Of a stretch of DNA of 64,000 nucleotides, positions 8,853 to 16,769 are shown piece after piece. The notes below the pieces were generated by a model. It made no database searches. It was not told the DNA's origin and was given only the letters and a program-made list of their open reading frames with translations. Source of the DNA: Cyclobacteriaceae bacterium (GTDB taxonomy: Bacteria; Bacteroidota; Bacteroidia; Cytophagales; Cyclobacteriaceae); the NCBI GenBank assembly GCA_025808415.1, contig CP075525.1, positions 2,279,501 to 2,343,500 of the forward strand. The letters run 5' to 3'. Within the stretch, counting starts at the first letter, position 1. Each line of letters starts with the position of its first letter. Position numbers and translations under genes: made by a program.

Positions 8853-9755
8853 ATGAGTCAGCAATTAAAAGAATGGAAAGCTAAAGGTCAGTATTACCGG
8901 CATCGCGGCCATGCTGCATTCTACCGTATGGAAGGTAGTGGGCAGGCATTATTGATTTGCCACGGATACCCATATAATACTTATGACTTCAAAGAAATTT
9001 GGCCGTCCCTTACTTCTATGTTTCAGGTAATCGCCCCGGATATGTTGGGGATGGGTTTCTCTGACAAGCCGAGTAACTATGATTACAGCTTTGCGGATCA
9101 TGCAAATTTTTATACTAAATTGTTGCACAAGCTTGGCATAAACAAAGTACATGTCTTGTCGCACGATCTGGGCAACAGCGTAGTTCAGGAATTACTGGCA
9201 CGCCAACATTCGGGTACTAATTCATTTGAAATCCTTTCTGTAGCTTTTCTTAACGGAGGACTGTTCACTGATGTCTACAAGCCTCGCCTCATTCAGAAAC
9301 TACTCTCTCAAACTCCCCCACCGATAGGAAAATTGATCAGCCGGTTGATGACAAAACGTAGTGTGAGCCGGGCAACAGCAGAAGTATTTGGTGCTACCAC
9401 AAAACCTTCTGCTGAGTTATTGCACGATTTCTGGGAGATACTCAATTACAATAATGGCAAGTTACTGGCTTGGAAAATAGGGCGGTTAATTTTTGATAAA
9501 GAACCCCATCAATCACGATGGATAGCCGCTATGCAACAAACAAAAGTCCCGATGATATTCATCAATGGGCCTGCTGATCCCAACTCCGGCATTCACATGG
9601 CGAATCGGTATAAAGAGTTGATTCCGAATCCTCAAGTCATTTTGTTGCCGGAGGCTATTGGTCACTGGCCGCAGTTGGAAGCACCTGATGAAGTGTTGCG
9701 AGTATTCTTGCAATTCCATCAAAGAGTGCATACAGAAAGCAAATCACTGAAATAA
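8853..9755 (+). CDS. Alpha/beta hydrolase with Asp nucleophile, MEST-like (epoxide hydrolase/dehalogenase superfamily)
   Basis: This 300-residue hydrolase has the oxyanion motif HGYP, the nucleophile elbow LSHDLGNSV with Asp105 in the nucleophile position, a possible acid Asp242 in NGPADPN, and the catalytic His271 in GHWPQLEAP. An Asp nucleophile places it with epoxide hydrolases and haloalkane dehalogenases, not esterases. The detailed string of features (LSHD.G..VAQELL-like elbow, LNGGLF, RP.L.QKLL, VFG.T.PS..EL.D.W, RW..A) matches the animal MEST/PEG1 protein and its bacterial relatives. No signal peptide is present, so it is cytosolic. The substrate is unknown. It follows the MmpS-like lipoprotein by 16 bp. 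Confidence 0.88.
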   Translation: MSQQLKEWKAKGQYYRHRGHAAFYRMEGSGQALLICHGYPYNTYDFKEIWPSLTSMFQVIAPDMLGMGFSDKPSNYDYSFADHANFYTKLLHKLGINKVHVLSHDLGNSVVQELLARQHSGTNSFEILSVAFLNGGLFTDVYKPRLIQKLLSQTPPPIGKLISRLMTKRSVSRATAEVFGATTKPSAELLHDFWEILNYNNGKLLAWKIGRLIFDKEPHQSRWIAAMQQTKVPMIFINGPADPNSGIHMANRYKELIPNPQVILLPEAIGHWPQLEAPDEVLRVFLQFHQRVHTESKSLK

Positions 9756-9814
9756 ATACATTAGACCGTAACATGAAGGAGCACTCCAACGTCATCAAAG
9801 CGAACTTGTGATTT

Positions 9815-10600
9815 ATGAAGTTTTCGCAATCAAAAGATGACTATGTCCGTAAACTTCTTGGAAAGTATTTTAGGGATTTTTCATTTTCTCGATTGTCCGG
9901 TGGGGAATCTGCAGCTGAGCTCTATAAAATTAAAACGGAGTATAATCGAAATTATATTCTCAAAAAACAAAACCAAAGTTTAGAGAGTGAATACCTTAAT
10001 TATAAATGGCTTCAAAATAAAGTGCCGGTTCCTGAAATCATTTTCTATACCCATGGAGACGGACAGGATTTTTTATGTATAACCGAGGTTCAGGGGAAAT
10101 CACTGGATTTATTCATTGGATCGGTTGAGGCTGATGTGATTGTTAGTAGCTATGCCAGGGCGCTGAAACTACTTCACTCACAGAAAACAGACAATAAAGT
10201 AATTGTTTGTAATCTCGATAAAAGAATCGCTGAAGCGGAAAGGAATGTGAAAAATAACCTGGTAAACCCATCTCACTTTAAGTCTGAAAACCAACAGTAC
10301 GAGCCTTATGAACTTTTTCTTCGGCTAGAAAAGAGTAAGCCATCAAGCGCAGAACTTGTATTTACACATGGCGACTATTGCTTGGATAATCTGATTTACA
10401 GTGATGGAATGCTAAGTGGTTTCGTTGATTTGGGAAACGGTGGAGTGGCCGATAAGTATCAGGACCTGGCCCTTGCTGTAAGAAGCATTCTTGACAATTT
10501 CACCCTTGACCATGTTGAGTTATTTTATAAAGTGTACGGCCTTCGAAACATCGACAAAAGCAAACTTGAATTCTATACATTGTTAGATGAATTTTTTTAG
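9815..10600 (+). CDS. APH(3')-like phosphotransferase
   Basis: This 261-residue kinase of the aminoglycoside phosphotransferase fold has an ATP-binding lobe with the conserved YILKKQ lysine. The Brenner catalytic loop is HGDYCLDN (Asp187, Asn192), and the metal-binding segment GFVDLGNGGVADKYQDLAL (Asp205) matches the APH(3') subgroup well. The length equals that of APH(3') enzymes (about 260-270). The C-terminus reads YTLLDEFF, as in this group. It would phosphorylate an aminoglycoside such as kanamycin or a related natural compound. Divergence from the clinical enzymes is obvious, so resistance is not assured. It stands alone in the accessory region. Confidence 0.88.
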   Translation: MKFSQSKDDYVRKLLGKYFRDFSFSRLSGGESAAELYKIKTEYNRNYILKKQNQSLESEYLNYKWLQNKVPVPEIIFYTHGDGQDFLCITEVQGKSLDLFIGSVEADVIVSSYARALKLLHSQKTDNKVIVCNLDKRIAEAERNVKNNLVNPSHFKSENQQYEPYELFLRLEKSKPSSAELVFTHGDYCLDNLIYSDGMLSGFVDLGNGGVADKYQDLALAVRSILDNFTLDHVELFYKVYGLRNIDKSKLEFYTLLDEFF

Positions 10601-10639
10601 GAAATAATTCACCAATGAAAGAAAGTAAAAATGATGAAA

Positions 10640-10712
10640 GGCAAAAGCAATAAGACTAATGCGTCAACACCCGCGGCCCTGGTTTACCGCTTCTATTTTT
10701 ATTGCTTTTACC
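10640..10712. repeat. Long-range hairpin downstream of the APH-like gene
   Basis: A 14-bp arm at 10640-10653 pairs with 10699-10712 with a single G-T mismatch (core AAAAGCAATAA/TTATTGCTTTT), enclosing about 45 bp of GC-richer sequence. It starts 40 bp after the kinase stop codon. It could be a terminator-like structure, or a recombination-site remnant of a cassette. The small open frame that runs across it at 10631-10834 is not considered a gene. Confidence 0.4.
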
Positions 10713-10865
10713 ACCCTAACATCAACAACCATCTTCAAGTCTCACTAACATACTGGCTGACACATTTTGGGGCCCATTCAGGGACGATAAATTATCATAT
10801 CTTGAGAAAATTTTATCTGGTTAATCGAGCGTGAATTTGAGTATTGTAGCCGTGTTTGAATTATT

Positions 10866-11918
10866 TTGCACCCGATGCGCGCAGCGGATATCATGTTGGT
10901 GGTCATTAGTGGCCTTGGGGTTATCCACGGGCTACTGCTGGCTGTATTTCTCTGGGTATACCGGAAAGGGAACGCGCTCTCCAATAAATTGCTTAGTGCG
11001 CTGCTCTTTGTACTTTCCCTCCGGGTTGGTAAATCAGTGTTCCTGGCATTCACCGACCGAATTGACATCAAAATCATTTTTGCAGGCCTTGGCACCATCA
11101 TGGCTATTGGGCCACTGTATTACCTTTTCATCCTCTCCTGCACACGTAAATCATTCCGGCTGGCTACCCGGCATGTTCTCCATTTCATCCCAGCTTTCAT
11201 CGGCTTCGGTATCGGTTTGCTGTTGGAGGAACACCACACATCAACGCTACCGCTCGGCTTTTTCGTATCAATTTTTATTTTCTATTACCTCCATTTGCTA
11301 ATCTACCTGCTGTGGAGTTACCGGTATGTTCTTCAACAAAAAGCCGCTGGCCTGAGCCCGGATACCTTTGTTTTACTGCGCCTGTTCTTTTACGGCCTTC
11401 TTATGATTTGGGTGGCCTACGTGCTCAACCTGCTGGACGATGTGATACCCTACGTGGTGGGACCTATCCTCTATTCTGTGGTGGCCTATGCCATCACGTT
11501 CATCGTCATCAGCCGAGGGTACCTTTCCAGGATTGACCATGTGAAGTACAAAACTACTCCCGTCTCGGAGGAGCAAAGCGAACAGCTCTATGCCAAAGTG
11601 CTGAAACTCATGGTGGAAGAAAAGCAATTCCAAAACACCGAGCTTACCCTGAAATCGCTGAGTGAATCGCTGCACGTAAGCCCACAGGTGCTGTCGCAGG
11701 TGATCAATCAAAAAAGTGGTAAGAACTTCAATGTTTTTGTGAATGCGTTCCGTATTGAGGAATCGAAACGCCTGCTCCACCAGGAAGCATTTAAAAACCA
11801 AACCATCGCTGCGATCGCTTATGAGGTCGGGTTTAACAGCCTTTCCAGTTTCAACACGGCTTTTAAAAAACACACGGGCGAAACACCCCTGACCTACCGC
11901 CAGCAAATGACAAAATGA
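10866..11918 (+). CDS. Membrane-anchored AraC-family transcriptional regulator
   Basis: The first about 225 residues of this 350-residue protein form six or seven hydrophobic segments (for example LGVIHGLLLAVFLWVY, FIPAFIGFGIGLLL, FFVSIFIFYYLHLLIYLLW). They are followed by a C-terminal AraC double helix-turn-helix (LKSLSESLHVSPQVLSQVIN and TIAAIAYEVGFNSLSSFNTAFKKHTGETPLTYR). This architecture, with a membrane sensor joined directly to an AraC output, is common in Bacteroidota. The signal is unknown. The gene lies 75 bp upstream of the DJ-1/PfpI gene on the same strand and may control it. The start is uncertain: ATG at 10866, 10875 or 10893 would all leave the first membrane segment intact. 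Confidence 0.9.
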   Translation: MHPMRAADIMLVVISGLGVIHGLLLAVFLWVYRKGNALSNKLLSALLFVLSLRVGKSVFLAFTDRIDIKIIFAGLGTIMAIGPLYYLFILSCTRKSFRLATRHVLHFIPAFIGFGIGLLLEEHHTSTLPLGFFVSIFIFYYLHLLIYLLWSYRYVLQQKAAGLSPDTFVLLRLFFYGLLMIWVAYVLNLLDDVIPYVVGPILYSVVAYAITFIVISRGYLSRIDHVKYKTTPVSEEQSEQLYAKVLKLMVEEKQFQNTELTLKSLSESLHVSPQVLSQVINQKSGKNFNVFVNAFRIEESKRLLHQEAFKNQTIAAIAYEVGFNSLSSFNTAFKKHTGETPLTYRQQMTK

Positions 11919-11993
11919 CCTTTCTGTCTTTCGAAATGATCATTTAAGAAGCCTTTGACACGACACCACCCCACTTTTGCCAAAAAAAAAGTT

Positions 11994-13091
11994 ATGTCTT
12001 GCAAAAGAAAAATCATAAAGTGGTCACTAATCGCAGTGGCGGTATTGGTTGTATCCATCGTCTTGTTCGGGGTATGGTTCATCAGCTTGATTCCGTCAGT
12101 ACCTGAATCGGATAGGAACATCAAGGCGACTACGCCTGCTGATCTCCCCTATCTCGCAGAAAACATCGTCCCGTACCGTGGCAAAATATTGGCGGTGGTT
12201 ACCAGCACCGGCCAAATGGGCAACAGCGGCAAAAGCACGGGGTATGAATTAACCGAATTGTCGCGCGCCTATTATGTATTTCAGGCCAATGGTTTTGAAG
12301 TAGAAGTGGCCAGTCCGCTGGGTGGGGCACCGCCAGTGGTTATCGATGGTGATGACATGACGGGATATGATTTCGCCTTTTTGAATGACACGATCGCGCA
12401 AGCAAAGGTGAAGCAGACCATCGCGATGAAAGACGTGGACCCCACGGCTTATCTAGCGGTGTATTTTGTGGGTGGCAAAGGCACTATGTACGATTTTCCT
12501 GACAATGAATACATTCAAGCGCTTGTCAGAGAATATTATGAGTCTGGTAAAATAGTTAGCGCAGTATGTCATGGCCCTGCGGCTCTTGTTAACGTTAGGC
12601 TAAGTGACGGTGAATTGTTATTGGCGAATCGCCAAGTCAGCAGTTTTACCAACAGAGAAGAGCTTTTGCTGATTCCCGATGCTGCCGAAATATTTCCCTT
12701 TTTGTTGCAGGATAAACTCATTGAAAAGGGCGCACGCTTTAACGAGGGTTTTCTATACCTGAACAAAGTGAGCAAGGATGGAAATCTGGTAACGGGGCAA
12801 AATCCATGGTCGACCTGGACGGTAGCCGAGTCGGTCATCGAACAGATGGGTTACGTGCCCAAAAAGCGGGGCATCACTCCGGAGGAAAACACCATATCCA
12901 TTCTGGAAACCCTGGAATCGGAAGGCTACCAGCAAGCGAAAGTCGCCATTGATCGGTTTTGTACCCACGATCCAGCATCGATCGACAGAAGGTTGCTGGC
13001 CATGCATGGCGTGGTAGCCGCCATGCAATTTGATGGGATGAAGGTAGTAAAGCTGGCGCGGTTGTTATCGTACAGCAACAGCTATATGTGA
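11994..13091 (+). CDS. Membrane-anchored DJ-1/PfpI-family protein
   Basis: I chose ATG at 11994 (MSCKRK, 365 residues) over the in-frame ATG at 11955 because a single transmembrane anchor (SLIAVAVLVVSIVLFGVWFI) follows directly. The soluble domain is of the DJ-1/Hsp31 class I amidotransferase fold, with the nucleophile elbow SAVCHGPAAL (Cys192) and the preceding acidic residue region typical of the Hsp31/PfpI group. Such proteins act as glyoxalases or deglycases, chaperones or proteases; the sequence alone does not decide which. After the domain, about 80 extra residues (from GITPEEN) form a helical tail. It probably follows the membrane AraC regulator as its target. Confidence 0.88.
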   Translation: MSCKRKIIKWSLIAVAVLVVSIVLFGVWFISLIPSVPESDRNIKATTPADLPYLAENIVPYRGKILAVVTSTGQMGNSGKSTGYELTELSRAYYVFQANGFEVEVASPLGGAPPVVIDGDDMTGYDFAFLNDTIAQAKVKQTIAMKDVDPTAYLAVYFVGGKGTMYDFPDNEYIQALVREYYESGKIVSAVCHGPAALVNVRLSDGELLLANRQVSSFTNREELLLIPDAAEIFPFLLQDKLIEKGARFNEGFLYLNKVSKDGNLVTGQNPWSTWTVAESVIEQMGYVPKKRGITPEENTISILETLESEGYQQAKVAIDRFCTHDPASIDRRLLAMHGVVAAMQFDGMKVVKLARLLSYSNSYM

Positions 13092-13306
13092 AAGTTACCA
13101 ATACGTCTACGACAAATTTACCTCCAGACGCAAAAAGGAAAGCAGAAGTTAATGATGGCCTTTGAAGTTACCATATGGTAACTCTACTGTCATTCGGGAA
13201 AGGTAAATTGCCGTTTTTAAATAAGGTAATAGAATCTGAATTTGTAACTATTGCTGAGTCGAAAACATCTATCAATCCAAATTGAATTTTCAGAATAACA
13301 AAAAGT

Positions 13307-14437
13307 ATGAATGAAAGAAGATACGATTTAGATTGGTTGAGAGTAATGGCCATATTGCTATTGCATTTATTTCACTCAGCAATGCCATTTGTTTCAGAAT
13401 GGGGATGGCACATTAAAAATCCAGAAACGAGTAATTTGTTTTTGGAATTTAACTATTTCTTGTCCAAATGGAGAATGCCCATCTTGTTCTTTATTTCTGG
13501 GATAGGTACTGTATTTGTTCTTAATCAGTTTAGTGCGAATTACTATATTCAACAAAGAACCAAAAGATTAATAGTACCTCTTTTATTCGGTATGCTTGTT
13601 GTTGTTCCCCCTCAAATTTACTTCGAAAGAATTTCTAATGGAGTGCCTTACACGTCTTATTTTGATTTTTTTCCGTCAATTTTCACAACAGGTGCTTATC
13701 CGAGTGGCAATCTAAGTTGGCATCACCTTTGGTTTATTGTATACCTATTCATTTATTCATTAATTGCCATTCCACTTTTTTGGTATTTCAACTCAAGAAA
13801 TGGAAAAATTACGCTTGACTATGTGGCAAAAATCCCGAAAGGTTTTGGCTTATATGCATTGGGTTTAATACTATTTATCGCGAGTTTTTTATACTTCTGG
13901 TTCACAGAAGAAACACATGCACTCATAGATGATTGGGCTGGTTTTACTCGTTATTTTCTATATTTTATTTTTGGTTGTTTGATAAGCACACATGCTACTT
14001 TTTGGAATACAATAGAAAATAATAGAAGGTTACATCTAAAATTGGCGTTTTTTAGTATCATATCCATAAACATCTTGCGTTGGAATGACATAGAGCCTGT
14101 ATGGGGCTGGAATTTGCCCAATTTACTATTCTTGGCATTAATGGTTTTTAATGCTTGGTTTTGGGTTCTCGCAATATTGGGTTATGGAAAAAAATATCTC
14201 AATTTTAACAATAGAATTTTAAAATATGCAAATGAAGGCATATATCCGTTCTATATATTACACCAGACTTTTATCGTAATTATTGCATATTATGTTGTAC
14301 AAGTAAAAAACGAAAGCATACTGAATAAATATCTATTTCTGACTTTTGTTTCGTTTATACTGACTATGGGAGTGTACGAATTTTTGGTTAAACCATATAA
14401 CTGGGCAAGGTTCTTCTTCGGAATGAAACCAAAATAA
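13307..14437 (+). CDS. Acyltransferase 3 family integral membrane protein
   Basis: This 376-residue membrane protein opens with RYDLDWLRVMAILLLHLFHSAMPF, the standard N-terminus of acyltransferase-3 (OafB/NodX-like) O-acyltransferases. About ten hydrophobic segments follow, with the conserved KWRMPILFFISG and LSWHHLWFIVYLFIYS segments. It transfers an acyl group, usually acetyl, to a sugar or lipid at the membrane; the acceptor is unknown. The gene is clearly richer in A and T than the genes on either side. A motif repeated after the second gene of this block (AACAACGGTTTTG, 14450-14462) follows its stop by 12 bp. Both points suggest recent acquisition. Confidence 0.88.
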   Translation: MNERRYDLDWLRVMAILLLHLFHSAMPFVSEWGWHIKNPETSNLFLEFNYFLSKWRMPILFFISGIGTVFVLNQFSANYYIQQRTKRLIVPLLFGMLVVVPPQIYFERISNGVPYTSYFDFFPSIFTTGAYPSGNLSWHHLWFIVYLFIYSLIAIPLFWYFNSRNGKITLDYVAKIPKGFGLYALGLILFIASFLYFWFTEETHALIDDWAGFTRYFLYFIFGCLISTHATFWNTIENNRRLHLKLAFFSIISINILRWNDIEPVWGWNLPNLLFLALMVFNAWFWVLAILGYGKKYLNFNNRILKYANEGIYPFYILHQTFIVIIAYYVVQVKNESILNKYLFLTFVSFILTMGVYEFLVKPYNWARFFFGMKPK

Positions 14438-14449
14438 AAAACATCAGCC

Positions 14450-14462
14450 AACAACGGTTTTG
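14450..14462 (+). repeat. Cassette-tail motif, copy 1
   Basis: AACAACGGTTTTG, preceded by CATCAGCC, lies 12 bp after the acyltransferase stop. Copy 2 (AACATCGGTTTTG at 15117-15129), preceded by ACCCGCT, lies 16 bp after the stop of the next accessory membrane gene, with 12 of 13 bases identical. Repeats placed just after each gene resemble the tails of gene cassettes, but no second core site was found. Confidence 0.45.
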
Positions 14463-14477
14463 CAAAGGCGGGGGTTT

Positions 14478-14669
14478 AATGCATTCATTAACTTCACTGG
14501 CTTCTTTGATAACGAAAAATCATTATTACAAATATTGAAAATGTATTTTAGGATATACAATAGTTGGACTTTGACAATTGCAATTTCAAAGCAGTTTCCC
14601 GAAAAGTTATTTGAACTAGGACAATGGATATTGCTTATTGACGGACTTATTTACTTAGGAACAAATTAA
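14478..14669 (+). pseudogene. Small fragment of a membrane protein gene
   Basis: This open frame of about 63 codons follows the cassette-tail motif directly and has no ATG near its beginning. The first ATG is at 14541, leaving only 42 residues (MYFRIYNSWTLTIAISKQF...LYLGTN-like end). The C-terminal part QWILLIDGLIYLGTN reads as a plausible final membrane helix. I take it as the 3' end of a gene whose 5' part was lost when the block was assembled. A real small protein from 14541 cannot be excluded. It lies 8 bp before the next gene. Confidence 0.35.
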
Positions 14670-14677
14670 TTAGACCT

Positions 14678-15100
14678 ATGCTTAAACTTGGCGGATACCT
14701 GAATATCCTATTTGCAATCTTACATATTGTTGGATTGCTTTGGGCTGAAAAAATGTTTGAACTTGTTGGTATAGCAGAGGGAATGGCTCTTGCTAAACAA
14801 GATATACATCCTCTGTATCCGTATTTTATTACGGTAGTAGTAGCAATTTTATTTTATATAATGGGTTTGTATGGGCTCTCGGCTGACAACAAGTATAAAA
14901 AACTGCCATTATTAAAACCAATGGTATTTTGTATTGGAGGGATTTATTTGTTACGTGGAATAGGTGAACTTATTTTTGATATAGGATGGCAAAAAGCAAG
15001 TCCATTATTAGAAAACACCTACTCACTAATAGCGATTTTCGTTGGACTTTTGTATTTAGTAGGAGGAATGAAAAAATGGAAAGTAAAACAGACAAAATAA
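14678..15100 (+). CDS. Small four-helix membrane protein of unknown function
   Basis: This 140-residue protein has four hydrophobic segments: LGGYLNILFAILHIVGLLW, YFITVVVAILFYIMGLYGLS, MVFCIGGIYLLRGIGELIF and TYSLIAIFVGLLYLVGG. The layout resembles several unnamed small Bacteroidota membrane families, and I cannot assign one. The DNA is as A+T-rich as the acyltransferase gene upstream, and a cassette-like tail follows the stop codon. The two genes probably arrived together. Confidence 0.7.
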   Translation: MLKLGGYLNILFAILHIVGLLWAEKMFELVGIAEGMALAKQDIHPLYPYFITVVVAILFYIMGLYGLSADNKYKKLPLLKPMVFCIGGIYLLRGIGELIFDIGWQKASPLLENTYSLIAIFVGLLYLVGGMKKWKVKQTK

Positions 15101-15116
15101 TAAACAACGACCCGCT

Positions 15117-15195
15117 AACATCGGTTTTGTGTTATGGAGGCTGAAGTGCTTCGTATGAACAGTATTGCTAGAAATCCCCCACAGCGCAAAGCCGA
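15117..15195 (+). repeat. Cassette-tail motif, copy 2, with a long imperfect hairpin
   Basis: AACATCGGTTTTG starts a 20-nt arm (15121-15140) that folds back on 15176-15195. Fifteen pairs are Watson-Crick, three are G-T, and the loop is about 35 nt. A CCGCTAAC core precedes the arm. This is the general shape of an integron attC half, but the expected complementary core (GTTAG...) after the second arm is missing. It may be a degenerate attC-like site or an unrelated structured repeat. Confidence 0.4.
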
Positions 15196-15390
15196 GAAGA
15201 ATATTGCATTTTGTGAAGTAGTCGATCTGTATTATTTGGCTGAATCTGCGGAAGCAAAGAGCAGCAGTACAAAGCCTACCCAAATGTTTCATCCCGATTT
15301 TTAGCGGGAGAGTGTCGCTGCCCCAGCCTTGTGAGGAAGGAAGATTAAGTTCTGAAATGACCGCGCGTGAAGTCTAGTATTAATTTATTC

Positions 15391-15394
15391 CTGA
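15391..15394 (+). repeat. IS target-site duplication, left copy
   Basis: CTGA directly abuts the left inverted repeat; the same four bases abut the right repeat at 16640-16643. A 3-5 bp duplication is usual for IS3-family insertions. Confidence 0.75.
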
Positions 15395-15418
15395 TGTAAG
15401 CTCCCCATTTTTAGGACA
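15395..15418 (+). repeat. IS3-family terminal inverted repeat, left (orfB end)
   Basis: TGTAAGCTCCCC, then five variable bases, then TAGGACA. It matches the reverse complement of 16615-16639 at both ends, with only the central A/T tract differing. It begins with TG, as IS3-family ends do. Confidence 0.88.
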
Positions 15419-16313
15419 ACTCTAAATTAGGAAATTTATTCATTGTTATTGTTGTAACCGGTTGTGGGTTTGTGGGAAACTCGTTTCGAGTTTCCCATAA
15501 ATCCACGGCCAGCATGTCCGCAGGACTGCGCCCTTCGAGCGCATCATGTGGACGGTCATAGTTGTAATCATTCATCCACTCATCAGCTAGGATTCTTACC
15601 TGGATAAGGGATTCAAATAAGTACGCATCGAGAACATCTCTTCGGAAGCTTCCATTGAAACGCTCGATGTATGCATTCTGTGAAGGCTTGCCCGGTTGAA
15701 TAAACTGAAGCTGGATGTTGCGTTCTTCGCACCATAGGCCGAGTTTGCTTGAGATGAATTCGGGGCCATTATCAACCCTGATTCGCTGTGGTTTTCCTCT
15801 CCATTGAATGACTTGTTCAAGTACCCGTATCACTCGCTCAGCCCGTAGCGAAGTATCAACTTCAATAGCAAGGGCCTCACGGTTAAAGTCGTCCAGCAAG
15901 TTGAGTACTCTGAACTTGCGACCCGATAGAAGGGAATCACTCATAAAGTCCATCGACCAGCTTGCATTGATGTGGCTAACAGCCTCCAGGGGCTGAAGAA
16001 CGCGTGCTGGTAATCTCCTTTTTCCTTTTCGTTTCATATTCAACTTCAATAATTTATACACCCGATGGATGCGTTTGTGGTTCCACAACAATCCTTCTTT
16101 CCTTATCCTGAAATACATTTTCCAAAATCCTTCGGTAGGCCGTTTCTCAGCTAAGTTCTGGAGTTTATCAATCACCGCATGATCGTCCGTCTTACTTCGA
16201 TAGTAGTAAACCGAACGTGAGAGATCCATCACTTCACAGGCCCGACCGAGGCTGACTTGAAAAGTCGTTCTCAGATAATCTACACGGGTTCGCTTCTCAG
16301 CGGGCCTTAGAAC
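15411..16313 (-). CDS. IS3-family transposase, OrfB part (DDE integrase domain)
   Basis: The frame is read from the frameshift point at 16313; the first internal ATG is at 16232, which gives 273 residues. It carries the HTH_21-like N-terminal part (KMYFRIRKEGL...HKRIHRVYKLL) and the rve integrase core with the DDE triad: Asp in WSMDFMSD, Asp in RVDNGPEF and Glu in NAYIERFNG, followed by the usual basic residue. Without frameshifting, translation of orfA stops at 16307. The -1 shift on A AAA AAG joins orfA residue Lys to Val-Leu-Arg-Pro of orfB, giving one OrfAB transposase. Confidence 0.92.
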   Translation of the reverse strand, partial: VLRPAEKRTRVDYLRTTFQVSLGRACEVMDLSRSVYYYRSKTDDHAVIDKLQNLAEKRPTEGFWKMYFRIRKEGLLWNHKRIHRVYKLLKLNMKRKGKRRLPARVLQPLEAVSHINASWSMDFMSDSLLSGRKFRVLNLLDDFNREALAIEVDTSLRAERVIRVLEQVIQWRGKPQRIRVDNGPEFISSKLGLWCEERNIQLQFIQPGKPSQNAYIERFNGSFRRDVLDAYLFESLIQVRILADEWMNDYNYDRPHDALEGRSPADMLAVDLWETRNEFPTNPQPVTTITMNKFPNLELS

Positions 16314-16573
16314 TTTTTTCCCAAAACGTCTTTGAGCATCTTGTTGTCCAGCGCCAGGTCACCATACATCTGCTTGAGCTTCCGATTTTCTTCCTCAAGC
16401 TCCTTAACGCGCTTAAGTTCGTTCATCTCCATACCTCCGTACTTAGCCTTCCAATTATAAATAGTGGCTTTGGACACTCCGTGCGAACGGGCAATGTCCT
16501 GGATGTTTTTGCCAGCATCAAACTCCTTGAGAATAGTGAAAATCTGGGCTTCGGTAAATCGTGTTCTTTTCAT
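16307..16573 (-). CDS. IS3-family transposase, OrfA part (helix-turn-helix and leucine zipper)
   Basis: This 88-residue protein starts MKRTRFTEAQIFTILKEF. Its helix-turn-helix (IQDIARSHGVSKATIYNWKAKYGG) is followed by a short heptad-repeat coil (LKRVKELEEENRKLKQMYGDL). It binds the inverted repeats. The end of the gene is the slippery A6G (16313-16319), and its stop TAA lies at 16307-16309, two codons after the slip site. It acts alone as a regulator and, after frameshift, as the N-terminus of the transposase. Confidence 0.93.
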   Translation of the reverse strand: MKRTRFTEAQIFTILKEFDAGKNIQDIARSHGVSKATIYNWKAKYGGMEMNELKRVKELEEENRKLKQMYGDLALDNKMLKDVLGKKF

Positions 16574-16614
16574 TTTTAACAGTTTAAAGTTAGACCTTTT
16601 GTCTAATTCAAAAC

Positions 16615-16639
16615 TGTCCTATTTTCGGGGGAGCTTACA
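16615..16639 (-). repeat. IS3-family terminal inverted repeat, right (orfA end)
   Basis: On the minus strand it reads TGTAAGCTCCCCC followed by GAAAATAGGACA. It is paired with 15395-15418 and lies 42 bp upstream of orfA, so it overlaps the transposase promoter region. Confidence 0.88.
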
Positions 16640-16716
16640 CTGAGGTACAGCTAAAATCATATCAATTCCATTAAAAAGAAGTAAAAATGAACTTTTTACT
16701 CCGTTAGTAGTATATA

Positions 16717-16732
16717 TAAACAAATATGTTTA
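16717..16732. promoter_or_regulatory. Candidate antitoxin operator (palindrome)
   Basis: TAAACA-AATA-TGTTTA is a perfect 6-bp palindrome with a 4-bp centre, lying 37 bp before the XRE antitoxin start in a very A+T-rich leader. Antitoxins with an XRE domain commonly bind such sites to repress their own operon. The assignment is by position and symmetry only. Confidence 0.4.
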
Positions 16733-16769
16733 CAATATCTTATTTATACTTATTTGATTATCTTGCCTT

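Larger units (their letters stand above)
15395..16639 (-). mobile_element. Intact IS3-family insertion sequence (1245 bp)
   Basis: Terminal inverted repeats bound the element: left 15395-15418 and right 16615-16639, both beginning TGTAAGCTCCCC at their outer end and ending TAGGACA inside. A 4-bp direct repeat CTGA flanks it (15391-15394 and 16640-16643) and is the likely target-site duplication. Inside, on the minus strand, are orfA and orfB in two overlapping phases with a canonical A6G slippery sequence at 16313-16319 where they join. All DDE residues are present, so the element may still be active. It sits in non-coding DNA between the AT-rich block and the toxin-antitoxin pair. Confidence 0.93.

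Noticed and set aside
10631..10834. 67-codon frame between the APH-like and AraC-type genes
   Set aside because: It runs across a long hairpin, has an odd composition (many Tyr, His, Phe) and no domain; it looks like chance.
13175..13285. 36-codon frame with a GKL...SEFV pattern similar to the remnant at 7241-7459
   Set aside because: Too short, and the similarity is limited to a few residues; a second remnant is possible but not supportable.
15117..15195. Complete integron attC site
   Set aside because: The left core and hairpin are there, but no matching right core (GTTAGC-like) follows, and no integrase is in the window; kept only as a cassette-like repeat.
15056..15292. 78-codon minus-strand frame next to the IS
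   Set aside because: It overlaps the end of a real gene and the cassette-tail hairpin and shows no protein-like pattern.
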